Source: Clostridia bacterium (GTDB lineage Bacteria; Bacillota; Clostridia; Lutisporales; Lutisporaceae). From it: 64,000 nt of DNA. The notes below the pieces were generated by a model. The model did not search any database. It was not told where the DNA came from and saw nothing but the letters and a program-made list of their open reading frames with translations. Shown here piece after piece: positions 41,159 to 50,192 of the stretch; position 1 is the stretch's first letter; each line of letters starts with the position of its first letter. The stretch lies in NCBI GenBank assembly GCA_035628995.1, contig DASPIR010000035.1, forward strand, positions 35,572 through 99,571, read 5' to 3'. Both the position numbers and the translations under genes were made by a program.

Positions 41159-43345
41159 TCATATTACTTCAATAATAGCACTCAAAAGATCCTCGTCTCT
41201 GGAGGAGCTGCCTATCATTAACTTGAACTCTCCGGGCTCTATGACAATCTTGTTATCACTATTAACAAGGGAAAGCAAGGATATGGGGATTGTGATTTCA
41301 GCAGTCCTTGTTTCCCCTGGCTTCAGAGTTACACGGGTAAAGCCCTTTAACTCCTTTGCGGGGGTAGTGACCGAGCTATAAATATCATTGACATATAGCT
41401 GCACAATCTCTGAACCTTCATATATTCCTGAGTTGTGAACCTCAACTGATACTGTGAGGTCATCAGCTGCAGTAATTCTGGATGAAGAAACTTTAAGATT
41501 TGAATACTTATAATAATTATAGGACAGTCCAAAACCAAAAGCAAACAATGGTTCAGCTGTCATCTCTACGTAGCTGTTCCCATGCCAGCCCGGCAGCTGA
41601 TTGTAATATACCGGCAGCTGGCCTACATGCCTTGGAAAGGATATTGCCAATTTACCGCTGGGGTTATAATCTCCAAAGAGTATGGATGCTACTGCATTTC
41701 CACCCTCCATTCCAGGATTCCAGGCTTCAAGGATTGCATCTGCATTCTCTTTTACCCAGGGTATAGTAAGGGGTTTGCCATTTATAAGTATCACTACCAA
41801 GGGCTTTCCTGTATTTTTAAGTGCCTCAAGCAGCTGCAGCTGAGCTCCTGTCAGATTCAGCTCCACTCTGTCGCGAGTTTCCCCATTGAGTGTAACATCA
41901 TCACCTACAACAGCAATAATTACATCTGACTCCCCAGCTATTTCCAAGGCTTGCTTTATGCGACGGTCATTTTCGCTGTGTATATCGCAGCCTTTTTCAT
42001 AAACCACTTCTATGGTATCCCCTGCGCGCTTTCTTAAACCTTCAAACACAGTAACTATAGAACTGATATCATATCCAGGATGGTAATCCAGCATAGGTGA
42101 CTCAGCCCTGGATAAATCCCTGGCGCCGAAAGACCAGTCCCCCAACTGAGCCTGTACATCATTACAATTAGGGCCTATTAGAGCTATTTTCTTGATTTCT
42201 TTTGACAACGGCAGTATATTATTTTCATTTTTAAGGAGGACTATTGACTCGAGCGAAGTTTTACGAGCAGCAGCTTTATGACTGTCACAGCCAATGATTT
42301 CATGGGCTGTGGCTGTATCAGGGAAACGCTTGTCATCGAATAAGCCTAACTTGAATTTTAGCTCAAGTATACGATGGCAAGCTTCATCGATATATTCTTC
42401 CTTAATAATTCCATCTTTAACGAGCTTTAATGCGGCATCATAGAATTCCGGCGTTGACATTATCATGTCGTTGCCTGCATGTACAGCTATTTCACATGCC
42501 TCTTCCATGTTTGAAGCAACTTTCTGGGTGGCATGAAGCCAGCCCACATTATTCCAGTCTGTGACTACGAAGCCTTCAAACCCCCATTCCTCCTTCAGTA
42601 CCGTCTTTAGCAGCCATTCGTTTGCAGAACAGGGTACACCGGATATCGCATTATAGCCTGCCATGAAGGTTGCACAGCCTGCTTCTGCTGCTGCTTTGAA
42701 AGGAGGCAGGAATATGGAGCGGAGCTTTCGTTCTGAGACTTCTGCCTCTGAGGAATCCCTTCCTCCCAAGGTCTCTCCATAGGCGGCATAATGCTTTGCG
42801 CAAGCAAGTATGCTGAAGGGGTCCTTGAGGCTGCTTCCCTGATAGCCTTTTATCATAGCTGAAGCAAGGATGCCAATAAGATGAGGATCTTCTCCAAAGG
42901 TTTCGTCTATACGGCCCCACCTAGTGTCCCTTCCAATGCACAGAACTGGCGAAAAAGTCCAGTGAAGTCCGGTAAGTATGACCTCTTGCGCTGTTATGCG
43001 AGCGACCTCCTCCAAAAGTCCGGGGTTCCAGCTGGAGGCCATTGCAAGCTGTGAAGGGAATACAGTAGCTCCGCTCTGAAAAGCATGACCATGAATGGCA
43101 TCAATGCCAAATAATATTGGAATTCCTAATCTGGTTTGGGCTGCCAGCTTTTGCAGACGGATAGGGGCATCTCCAGTAACATGCAGAAATGATCCGATAT
43201 GTCTTTCGAATATCCACATCTCAGGGTCGGTTCTTCCATCCACCTGACACATTTGTCCGACTTTTTCCTCGATGGTCATTCTTGCAAGCAGGTCTTTCGT
43301 CCTCACTGAGGACATAAAGGCAGAATTCTTGTACACCTCTGACAT
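41159..43345 (-). CDS. Glycoside hydrolase family 3 beta-glucosidase
   Basis: This 728-residue enzyme has the GH3 N-terminal barrel (EKVGQMCQVDGR; DRDTRW-like GRDTRWGRIDETFGEDP; KHYAAYG; nucleophile Asp in GFVVTDWNNVG), the C-terminal alpha/beta sandwich (IALIGPNCNDVQAQLGDW, VAVVGDDVTLNGE) and a C-terminal fibronectin-like domain. There is no signal peptide, so it acts on imported beta-glycosides. The frame extends 10 codons further, but ATG 43345 follows AAGGAGGATAATTTCT. It is divergent from mglB and shares a ~490-bp control region with it. The exact substrate linkage is not evident. Confidence 0.92.
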   Translation of the reverse strand: MSEVYKNSAFMSSVRTKDLLARMTIEEKVGQMCQVDGRTDPEMWIFERHIGSFLHVTGDAPIRLQKLAAQTRLGIPILFGIDAIHGHAFQSGATVFPSQLAMASSWNPGLLEEVARITAQEVILTGLHWTFSPVLCIGRDTRWGRIDETFGEDPHLIGILASAMIKGYQGSSLKDPFSILACAKHYAAYGETLGGRDSSEAEVSERKLRSIFLPPFKAAAEAGCATFMAGYNAISGVPCSANEWLLKTVLKEEWGFEGFVVTDWNNVGWLHATQKVASNMEEACEIAVHAGNDMIMSTPEFYDAALKLVKDGIIKEEYIDEACHRILELKFKLGLFDDKRFPDTATAHEIIGCDSHKAAARKTSLESIVLLKNENNILPLSKEIKKIALIGPNCNDVQAQLGDWSFGARDLSRAESPMLDYHPGYDISSIVTVFEGLRKRAGDTIEVVYEKGCDIHSENDRRIKQALEIAGESDVIIAVVGDDVTLNGETRDRVELNLTGAQLQLLEALKNTGKPLVVILINGKPLTIPWVKENADAILEAWNPGMEGGNAVASILFGDYNPSGKLAISFPRHVGQLPVYYNQLPGWHGNSYVEMTAEPLFAFGFGLSYNYYKYSNLKVSSSRITAADDLTVSVEVHNSGIYEGSEIVQLYVNDIYSSVTTPAKELKGFTRVTLKPGETRTAEITIPISLLSLVNSDNKIVIEPGEFKLMIGSSSRDEDLLSAIIEVI

Positions 43346-43537
43346 AGAAATTATCCTCCTTGTCGTCACATACACATTATTCTTACATATATATTAATTT
43401 GAAAGAAAAAGCTTGGATAGAAATAATTGCTTAAATAAGTAGCAGAGGCATTAATTAGTTGCTAGCTGATAGGTATTATTATGAGGTGGAAGAGGTATTC
43501 TTAAATTTTTACCCAATCATCATAAAAAAGTACAGAA

Positions 43538-43559
43538 TTTTACTAAAGTTTTACTAAAA
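43538..43559. promoter_or_regulatory. Direct repeats of a half-operator upstream of mglB/GH3
   Basis: TTTTACTAAA occurs twice in 22 bp (43538-43559). The half-site ACTAAA matches the palindrome at 43764-43777. Further LacI-type sites in the divergent region are likely. The rest of 43376-43740 is A/T-rich with no gene. Confidence 0.4.
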
Positions 43560-43753
43560 ATATAGCTTGAATTTTATTAATATATGTGAAATATTCCATT
43601 TTGTGGAACTCATAATTTGCTAAATTTCGCTTGAAAAAACTACATTTAAATATTTTACATTATCTATTATGCGCTGATATCTAGCCGTTTGTCAACTTGT
43701 AATAGCACAAATTTAAACAAAAATTTTGACTATGATTGAATTGAAAAAATATA

Positions 43754-43782
43754 TTGACAATTAACTAAAATTTTAGTAGATT
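43754..43782 (+). promoter_or_regulatory. mglB promoter with LacI-like palindrome in the spacer
   Basis: TTGACA (43754-43759), 17-nt spacer, TAGATT (43777-43782). The spacer carries ACTAAAATTTTAGT (43764-43777), a perfect 14-bp palindrome. Binding there would block RNA polymerase. The LacI-type regulator at the end of the cluster is the natural candidate. Confidence 0.65.
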
Positions 43783-43839
43783 TTTAATTAGAAAGGTCAC
43801 TCAAACATGAGTAACCAAAATATAAAGGGGGAAGTATCA

Positions 43840-44898
43840 GTGAAAAGAATTCTTGCATTAGTACTTGCGTTAACTCTTGTATTCTCACTGGCAGCATGTG
43901 CTCCAAAGCCAGCTCCAGCAGCAGCACCAGGAGAGGCTGCAGCAGCACCAGCAGCAACAAAACCTACAATCGGTGTTACAATCTATAAGTATGACGACAA
44001 CTTCATGTCCTTCGTAAGAAGAGCAGTAGAAAAGAGTGCAGGGGACAAAGCAGATCTTATAATGAATGACTCACAGAACAACCAGTCAACTCAGAACGAA
44101 CAGGTTGACATGATGATTTCAAAGGGTGTAAAAGCACTTGCAATCAACCTGGTTGACCCACAGGCAGCTTCAACAATAGTTTCAAAAGCTAAAGCTGCTA
44201 ATCTCCCAGTTATATTCTTCAACAAAGAGCCAAGCGCTGATGTATTGGCTAGCTATGACAAAGCTTGGTACGTTGGAACTACTTCTTCAGAATCCGGCGT
44301 AATGCAGGGTAAAGTTATTGTTGATGCTTGGAAAGCAAATGCTAAGCTTGACAAGAACGGCGACGGCAAAATGTCATATGTTCTCTTAAAGGGCGAACCT
44401 GGACATCCAGACGCAGAAGCTAGAACTAAATTTGCAGTTGACGAAGTTAAGAACGCAGGCATCCAGATTGAAGAGCTTGAGCTCCAGACTGGTATGTGGG
44501 ACAGCGTAAAGGGCAAAGAATTAATGGACGCTTGGATAGCTAAGCATGGCGACAAGATAGAAATGGTTATCTGCAACAACGACGCAATGGCACTTGGTGC
44601 TGTTCAGTCCTTGAAGGCAAACGGATACTTCGTTGGCGACAAGTACATGCCTGTAGTAGGCGTTGACGCTATCCCTGACGCATTAGAGCAGATAAAGAGC
44701 GGTCTTATGCTCGGTACAGTACTTAACGATGCTAAGAACCAGGGCGGCGCTACTGCTGATTTAGCTATTAATGCTGCTAACGGCAAGGATCCATTGGATG
44801 GAACACAGTGGAAGCTCGACGACAAAAAGGCTGTTCGTGTACCATACGTTCAGATCACAAAGGACAACTTGAACATAGCTGAAGAGGCTTATAAATAA
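43840..44898 (+). CDS. mglB: Galactose/glucose ABC transporter substrate-binding lipoprotein
   Basis: This 352-residue lipoprotein has a signal peptide with lipobox LAAC (Cys20) and an Ala/Pro-rich linker, then a periplasmic-binding-protein type 1 fold ([80 protein letters not shown] end). DKNGDGK suggests the calcium site known in MglB. GTG 43840 is used because AAAGGGGGAAG precedes it. Codon use is strongly biased and a terminator follows, consistent with high expression relative to mglA and mglC. Confidence 0.93.
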   Translation: MKRILALVLALTLVFSLAACAPKPAPAAAPGEAAAAPAATKPTIGVTIYKYDDNFMSFVRRAVEKSAGDKADLIMNDSQNNQSTQNEQVDMMISKGVKALAINLVDPQAASTIVSKAKAANLPVIFFNKEPSADVLASYDKAWYVGTTSSESGVMQGKVIVDAWKANAKLDKNGDGKMSYVLLKGEPGHPDAEARTKFAVDEVKNAGIQIEELELQTGMWDSVKGKELMDAWIAKHGDKIEMVICNNDAMALGAVQSLKANGYFVGDKYMPVVGVDAIPDALEQIKSGLMLGTVLNDAKNQGGATADLAINAANGKDPLDGTQWKLDDKKAVRVPYVQITKDNLNIAEEAYK

Positions 44899-44930
44899 TA
44901 GTAAAAATTAGCAATTAGTATTATAATGAA

Positions 44931-44963
44931 AACAAGGATGCATAAGCATGCATCCTTGTTTTT
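44931..44963 (+). terminator. Attenuating terminator between mglB and mglA
   Basis: AACAAGGATGCAT (44931-44943), loop AAGC, ATGCATCCTTGTT (44948-44960), then TTT. Partial read-through would give more binding protein than ATPase. Confidence 0.85.
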
Positions 44964-44967
44964 ACAA

Positions 44968-45023
44968 ATTTGGGTGACCTCGACGCAAACGATAAAACCC
45001 AAATGAGGAGGCTCAGAGCCTCC
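44968..45023 (+). promoter_or_regulatory. Two hairpins in the mglA leader
   Basis: ATTTGGGT/ACCCAAAT (44968-44975, 44997-45004) and GGAGGCTC-A-GAGCCTCC (45007-45023). They could protect the mglAC message 5' end after processing. Role inferred. Confidence 0.4.
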
Positions 45024-45058
45024 GAGATTCCCGAAGCATATAGAATGGGGTGTAGCCT

Positions 45059-46564
45059 ATGAATAGTAATGATAGGTATTTACTTGAAATGATCAACATA
45101 TCCAAGGAATTCCCTGGCGTAAAGGCGTTGGACAATGTACAGCTCAAAGTGCGCAAGGGTACAGTTCATGCTCTGATGGGTGAAAATGGAGCGGGCAAAT
45201 CGACTCTAATGAAATGTCTATTTGGTATATACCATGCTGACAGCGGTGAAATATACCTTGAAGGAAAGAAAGTCAGCTTCTTATATGCAAAACAAGCGCT
45301 GGATAGCGGTGTATCAATGGTGCACCAGGAACTGAACCAGGTAAAGCAGCGTAATATCATGGATAATATCTGGTTGGGACGTTACCCTAAAAAGGGACTT
45401 TTTATAGATGAAGAAAAGATGTATGTAGATACAAAGAAGATTTTCGAAGATTTGGATATTCAACTTGACCCACGTATGAAGGTAGGCAAATTAACAGTTT
45501 CGGAGATGCAAACGGTTGAAATTGCAAAGGCTGTTTCATATAATTCAAAGGTTATAGTAATGGATGAACCTACTTCATCCCTTACTGAAAGGGAAGTTAA
45601 CCATCTGTTCAAGATAATCAGAGCTTTGAAAGAAAAAGGAGTAGGGATTATCTATATATCTCATAAGATGGAGGAAATACTGAAGATCTCTGATGAGGTC
45701 ACGATTATGCGTGATGGAAAATGGGTAGCAACAAAGCTTGCTGGTGAACTAACAACAGATATAATTATAAAGCTCATGGTAGGCCGTGACCTGACCAACC
45801 GTTTCCCGGAGAAAACCAATAGACCGGGGGAGACGATTCTGAAGGTTGAGAACCTTACGGCGACATATCAGCCCTCTATACAGGATGTTTCCTTTGATCT
45901 TCGAAAGGGAGAGATTCTGGGGATAGCGGGACTGGTAGGCTCCAAGCGTACCGAAATTGTTGAAGCCTTATTCGGAATAAGACATAAAGCCTCTGGTAAA
46001 ATTTCTATACATGGCAAGGAAGTTAAGAATCAGACTTCACAGGATGCTATAGACAACGGATTTGCATTAGTTACTGAAGAGCGCCGAACAACGGGCATAT
46101 ATGCAATGCTGAATGTAAACTTCAATTCAACTATCGCTAATATGGACAGGTATATTAACAAAACCGGCTTATTTAACGATAGCAAAGCCAAAGAAGATAC
46201 CAAGTGGGTAATTGACAGTATGAGTGTGAAAACGCCTTCACAAAAGACATTGATAAACTCATTATCCGGTGGTAATCAACAGAAGGTCATACTGGGAAGA
46301 TGGCTGCTCACAGAGCCGGAAATCCTTATGCTGGATGAGCCGACTCGAGGTATTGATGTTGGCGCAAAGTATGAGATATACCAGCTGATGATTGACCTTG
46401 CCAACAAGGGTAAGGGAATTATAATGGTTTCTTCAGAAATGCCGGAGCTTCTGGGCATTGCAGACAGAATACTTGTAATGAGCAATGGCCGGGTTGCCGG
46501 AATAGTAGAAGCCAAGGATACCGATCAAGAAGAGATTTTGCGCTTGACAGCCAAGTTTCTATAG
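45059..46564 (+). CDS. mglA: Galactose/methyl galactoside ABC transporter ATPase
   Basis: This 501-residue double ABC ATPase belongs to the monosaccharide (MglA/RbsA) class. The first domain has Walker [10 protein letters not shown], signature [10 protein letters not shown] and Walker [13 protein letters not shown]. The second domain has a degenerate Walker A ([16 protein letters not shown]), a normal signature ([12 protein letters not shown]) and Walker [15 protein letters not shown], as is typical. It powers import through MglC. ATG 45059 is preceded by ATGGGGTG. The next gene begins 17 bp downstream. Confidence 0.95.
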   Translation: MNSNDRYLLEMINISKEFPGVKALDNVQLKVRKGTVHALMGENGAGKSTLMKCLFGIYHADSGEIYLEGKKVSFLYAKQALDSGVSMVHQELNQVKQRNIMDNIWLGRYPKKGLFIDEEKMYVDTKKIFEDLDIQLDPRMKVGKLTVSEMQTVEIAKAVSYNSKVIVMDEPTSSLTEREVNHLFKIIRALKEKGVGIIYISHKMEEILKISDEVTIMRDGKWVATKLAGELTTDIIIKLMVGRDLTNRFPEKTNRPGETILKVENLTATYQPSIQDVSFDLRKGEILGIAGLVGSKRTEIVEALFGIRHKASGKISIHGKEVKNQTSQDAIDNGFALVTEERRTTGIYAMLNVNFNSTIANMDRYINKTGLFNDSKAKEDTKWVIDSMSVKTPSQKTLINSLSGGNQQKVILGRWLLTEPEILMLDEPTRGIDVGAKYEIYQLMIDLANKGKGIIMVSSEMPELLGIADRILVMSNGRVAGIVEAKDTDQEEILRLTAKFL

Positions 46565-46581
46565 GATAAGGAGTGATAAAG

Positions 46582-47655
46582 GTGTTAGGTTCGTTTTTTA
46601 ATAAAATAAAAAAAGTTTTAGGCTCATTTTTTAATAAAGTAAAGAACATTAGGATAAAAGATATACTGCCATGGGTGATGAACAATGCAATTTTTGTTAT
46701 ACTATTATTCCTTTTAACAGTGATAATTGTCATCTCTCCGGATTTCGTCACAATACTTAACTTCCGTAACATATTATCCCAGGCATCGACACGTATTATA
46801 ATTGCTTTAGGTATAGGCGGACTCATCGTCACACAGGGTACCGACCTTTCGGCAGGTCGTTTGGTAGGTCTGGCAGCAGTCATAAGTGCTTCAATGCTGC
46901 AGGCACCTGAATACGTGTATCGTATGTATCCTAATCTGCCACAGCTTCCAGTAATAGTGCCAATATTGGTTGTTGCGGTTGTTTGCGGATTTTTTGGACT
47001 GATTAACGGTTTTGTTGTAGCAAAGCTTAATGTTACACCATTTATAGCCACATTAGGCTCAATGATTATCATATATGGTGTAAACTCAATATACTTTGAC
47101 CGTCCTCCTTATGGGGCACAGCCTATAGGCGGTCTTGATGAAAGATTCATGCATTTTGCCCAGGGCAGCTTTAATATCGGTGGTTTTCTTATACCATACC
47201 TGGTTATTTATGCTACCATTGCTACGATATTTATGTGGATATTATGGAATAAGACCCGTTTCGGTAAAAATATATTTGCAGTTGGAGGCAATCCTGAAGC
47301 TGCTGTTGTATCCGGAGTAAACCTTGTAAAGACTTTACTGATTGTATATACACTGGCAGGGGCTATGTACGGATTTGCAGGTGCTTTGGAAGCAGGCCGT
47401 GTAGGAAGTGCTACCAACAACACCGGTAACATGTATGAGTTGGATGCTATTGCAGCCTGCGTAGTAGGCGGGGTATCCTTCAGCGGTGGTATTGGTACAG
47501 TCAGTGGAATTGTAATAGGGGTTCTGATATTCCAGGTAATCAACTATGGTTTAGCATTTATAGGGGTTAACCCTTACCTGCAGTATATTATAAAAGGTCT
47601 GATCATAATAACTGCAGTAGCTATAGACACAAGGAAATATATTAAGAAGAGATAA
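46582..47655 (+). CDS. mglC: Galactose/methyl galactoside ABC transporter permease
   Basis: This ~357-residue permease has about 8-10 membrane segments and conserved blocks GIGGLIVTQGTDLSAGRLVG, KLNVTPFIATLGSMIIIYGV and GAMYGFAGALEAGR of the MglC/RbsC family. AAGGAG (46568-46573) overlaps GTG 46573 and is 8 nt from GTG 46582, so GTG 46582 is preferred. The N-terminus contains two copies of an 11-residue unit (VLGSFFNKIKK then VLGSFFNKVKN) from a 33-bp tandem duplication, a cytoplasmic amphipathic extension not usual in the family. Confidence 0.93.
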   Translation: MLGSFFNKIKKVLGSFFNKVKNIRIKDILPWVMNNAIFVILLFLLTVIIVISPDFVTILNFRNILSQASTRIIIALGIGGLIVTQGTDLSAGRLVGLAAVISASMLQAPEYVYRMYPNLPQLPVIVPILVVAVVCGFFGLINGFVVAKLNVTPFIATLGSMIIIYGVNSIYFDRPPYGAQPIGGLDERFMHFAQGSFNIGGFLIPYLVIYATIATIFMWILWNKTRFGKNIFAVGGNPEAAVVSGVNLVKTLLIVYTLAGAMYGFAGALEAGRVGSATNNTGNMYELDAIAACVVGGVSFSGGIGTVSGIVIGVLIFQVINYGLAFIGVNPYLQYIIKGLIIITAVAIDTRKYIKKR

Positions 47656-47687
47656 CATAGTCTGGAATTTTGTTTAGGGGTGTTTCA

Positions 47688-48851
47688 ATGAATGTGGATG
47701 TATTGATAGATGAATTTAAAGATTTATTTGGTATAATAGAAGATGTATATAAGTTCTTTGCACCCGGTCGAGTGAATTTGATTGGCGAACATACAGATTA
47801 TAACGGTGGACACGTATTTCCGTGTGCTTTGACCTTTGGGACCTATGCAATTGCTCATAAAAGGCAGGACTCGAAGCTGAGGCTGTTCTCAAAGAATTTT
47901 GAGAGTCTGGGCATTATTGATGCCGATATAAGCAGCTTGGTTTATGATAAAGCTCATGATTGGGCCAATTACCCTAAGGGAATAGTAAAGACCTTTAAGG
48001 ATGCAGGGTTTAACATTGATAAGGGACTGGACATAATGTTCTTTGGAAATATCCCAAATGGAGCAGGCTTGTCTTCCAGCGCATCTATTGAACTGGCAAC
48101 CAGCGTTGCTATAAAGAGTTTATTTCAATTGAATGTTGATATGATTGGAATGGTAAAGCTTAGCCAGAGATCGGAAAACAAGTTCAATGGAGTTAACTGC
48201 GGAATAATGGATCAGTTCGCCTGCGGCATGGGAAGAAAAAATCATGCAATGCTTTTGAATACCACTACCTTGGGATATAAATATGTTCCGGTAAACATGG
48301 AGGGCGTATCCATAGTCATAGCTAATACCAACAAACGCCGAGGTTTGGCGGATTCCAAATATAACGAGAGAAGAAGCCAGTGCGAGGGTGCCCTGTCTGC
48401 ACTGCAGCAGAAGCTCCAGATATCCTCTCTTGGAGATTTGGATGAAGAAGAGTATGAGAAGAATAAGTATTTGATAGTCGACGAAGCTCAAAGAAAGCGT
48501 GCCAAGCATGCAGTGTATGAAAACCAGCGAACCATTAAAGCTGTGAAGGCATTGGATGAAGGGGACATAATGAGCTTTGGTCAACTGATGAACGCTTCAC
48601 ATATCTCATTAAGGGATGATTACGAGGTTACCGGCGTTGAGCTTGACACTTTGGTGTCGGCAGCATGGAGCAACGGTGCGATAGGGTCAAGGATGACAGG
48701 TGCAGGCTTTGGGGGCTGTACTGTAAGTTTGGTTCACAACGAGGGCATTCCCGGCTTCGTTGAAAAGGTTGGTATGGAATACTTGGACAAAATAGGGTAC
48801 AAGGCAGATTTCTATGTGGCTTCAATAGGTGACGGAGCCAGACAAATATAA
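47688..48851 (+). CDS. galK: Galactokinase
   Basis: This 387-residue GHMP kinase phosphorylates galactose at C1 using ATP, the first Leloir step. It shows the galactokinase signature FAPGRVNLIGEHTDYNGGHV, the ATP loop GNIPNGAGLSSSASIELA, the catalytic Asp region NGVNCGIMDQFACGMG, and the C-terminal SRMTGAGFGGCTVSL. ATG 47688 is chosen over ATG/TTG 47670 because of TAGGGGTG just upstream. It follows mglC by 32 bp. A GC-poor hairpin (48861-48893) lies after the stop. Confidence 0.97.
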   Translation: MNVDVLIDEFKDLFGIIEDVYKFFAPGRVNLIGEHTDYNGGHVFPCALTFGTYAIAHKRQDSKLRLFSKNFESLGIIDADISSLVYDKAHDWANYPKGIVKTFKDAGFNIDKGLDIMFFGNIPNGAGLSSSASIELATSVAIKSLFQLNVDMIGMVKLSQRSENKFNGVNCGIMDQFACGMGRKNHAMLLNTTTLGYKYVPVNMEGVSIVIANTNKRRGLADSKYNERRSQCEGALSALQQKLQISSLGDLDEEEYEKNKYLIVDEAQRKRAKHAVYENQRTIKAVKALDEGDIMSFGQLMNASHISLRDDYEVTGVELDTLVSAAWSNGAIGSRMTGAGFGGCTVSLVHNEGIPGFVEKVGMEYLDKIGYKADFYVASIGDGARQI

Positions 48852-48929
48852 GTTTTTTGCAAGAGGTGGTTTTTCTTTAAACTGCCTCTTGTTGCACATT
48901 TAAAAAGGTTTTATAGGGAGGGTTTTGTT

Positions 48930-49922
48930 ATGGCGGTTTTAGTATGCGGAGGTGCAGGCTATATAGGTTCCCATTGTGTTTATGGCCTTATTGACAAAAA
49001 GGAAGAGGTTGTTGTAGTTGATAATCTCCAGACAGGTCATAGTGATGCAGTACACAAAAAAGCTAAATTCTATAAAGGTGATATAAGGCACAGGGAATTC
49101 CTGGACAAGGTTTTCAAAGAAAACAAAATTGATGCTGTGATTCATTTTGCGGCAAATTCATTGGTAGGAGTTAGCATGAAGGAGCCGCTGGCGTATTATG
49201 ACAATAATGTTCATGGCACGCAAGTCCTGTTAGAGGCTATGAGCAAGCATCAGGTTGATAAAATTGTCTTTTCATCCTCAGCAGCAACTTATGGAGAACC
49301 TGAGAGCATTCCGATACTTGAGACTGACAGGACACTGCCGACCAACCCTTACGGAGAAACAAAGCTTGCAATGGAAAAAATGATGAAGTGGGCGGATAAT
49401 GCTCATGGCATAAAATATATAGCGCTTAGATATTTTAATGTGGCCGGAGCCCATGAAAATGGGATAATAGGTGAGGATCATGACCCTGAGACCCACTTGA
49501 TACCACTTATACTCCAGGTACCTCTTGGAAAGCGCGAAAGCATTGCTATATATGGCGATGATTATGATACTAATGACGGCACCTGCATAAGGGACTATAT
49601 CCATGTGATGGACTTGGTGGATGCGCATATCCTTGCTCTCAACAGCTTGAGAGAAGGGTCAGCAAGTGCAGTGTACAACCTTGGAAACGGTGAAGGGTTT
49701 TCAGTAAAGGAAATGGTAGAAGCAGCCAGGAGGGTAACGAATCACCCGATACCGGCAGTACTATGCCCAAGAAGAGCTGGAGATCCCTCCACCCTTATTG
49801 CCTCCAGCAAAAAAGCCAAAGAGAAGCTGGGTTGGGAGCCAAGCTTCAATAAGGTAGATGATATAGTAGCTTCAGCCTGGAAGTGGCATAAGAACAATCC
49901 CTCAGGGTTTGAGAAGAAATAA
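48930..49922 (+). CDS. galE: UDP-glucose 4-epimerase
   Basis: This 330-residue SDR-family enzyme interconverts UDP-galactose and UDP-glucose with bound NAD. The Rossmann loop is GGAGYIGSH (residues 7-15), the catalytic pair is Tyr141 and Lys145 in NPYGETK, and the Ser segment is FSSSAATYGEP. The YIALRYFNVAGAH and GTCIRDYIHVMDLVDAH blocks are typical. GGAGGG precedes ATG 48930. The gene is followed by a 270-bp gap occupied mostly by a family B repeat. Confidence 0.97.
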   Translation: MAVLVCGGAGYIGSHCVYGLIDKKEEVVVVDNLQTGHSDAVHKKAKFYKGDIRHREFLDKVFKENKIDAVIHFAANSLVGVSMKEPLAYYDNNVHGTQVLLEAMSKHQVDKIVFSSSAATYGEPESIPILETDRTLPTNPYGETKLAMEKMMKWADNAHGIKYIALRYFNVAGAHENGIIGEDHDPETHLIPLILQVPLGKRESIAIYGDDYDTNDGTCIRDYIHVMDLVDAHILALNSLREGSASAVYNLGNGEGFSVKEMVEAARRVTNHPIPAVLCPRRAGDPSTLIASSKKAKEKLGWEPSFNKVDDIVASAWKWHKNNPSGFEKK

Positions 49923-49956
49923 ATTACTGCAAAGCTTGGGTATTCCTTGCAGGTAG

Positions 49957-50158
49957 AGGAACGGGTACCACGGATTTCCTTCGGAAAAACACTGAAACCC
50001 ACTGAATACACGGCGAATAAAATATTTATATATAAATGATATTCGATAACGAGGCATGTATCGAAATTTACTAATGTAGCTATATCGTATATAATACTTA
50101 ACCGTGATATTCCGTAGGAATCCGTGGAAATTCCGTGTGTTCCGTGGTACCCGTTCCC
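49957..50158 (-). repeat. Family B inverted-repeat element, copy 2
   Basis: A 202-bp copy in the opposite orientation to the element at 22762. The left end contains GGAACGGGTACCACGGATTT and CACTGAAACCCACTGAATAC; the right end contains GTTCCGTGGTACCCGTTCCC (50139-50158). It fills the galE-galT gap and forms most of the galT leader; it overlaps the spurious upstream extension of the galT frame. Confidence 0.78.
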
Positions 50159-50192
50159 TTCGCCGCATCTTTTAAATAGAGGTGATTTTCAA

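Noticed and set aside
50124..50192. GalT N-terminal extension from ATG 50124
   Set aside because: The extra codons are inside a family B repeat, and TTG 50193 has the correct ribosome site and matches where the family begins.
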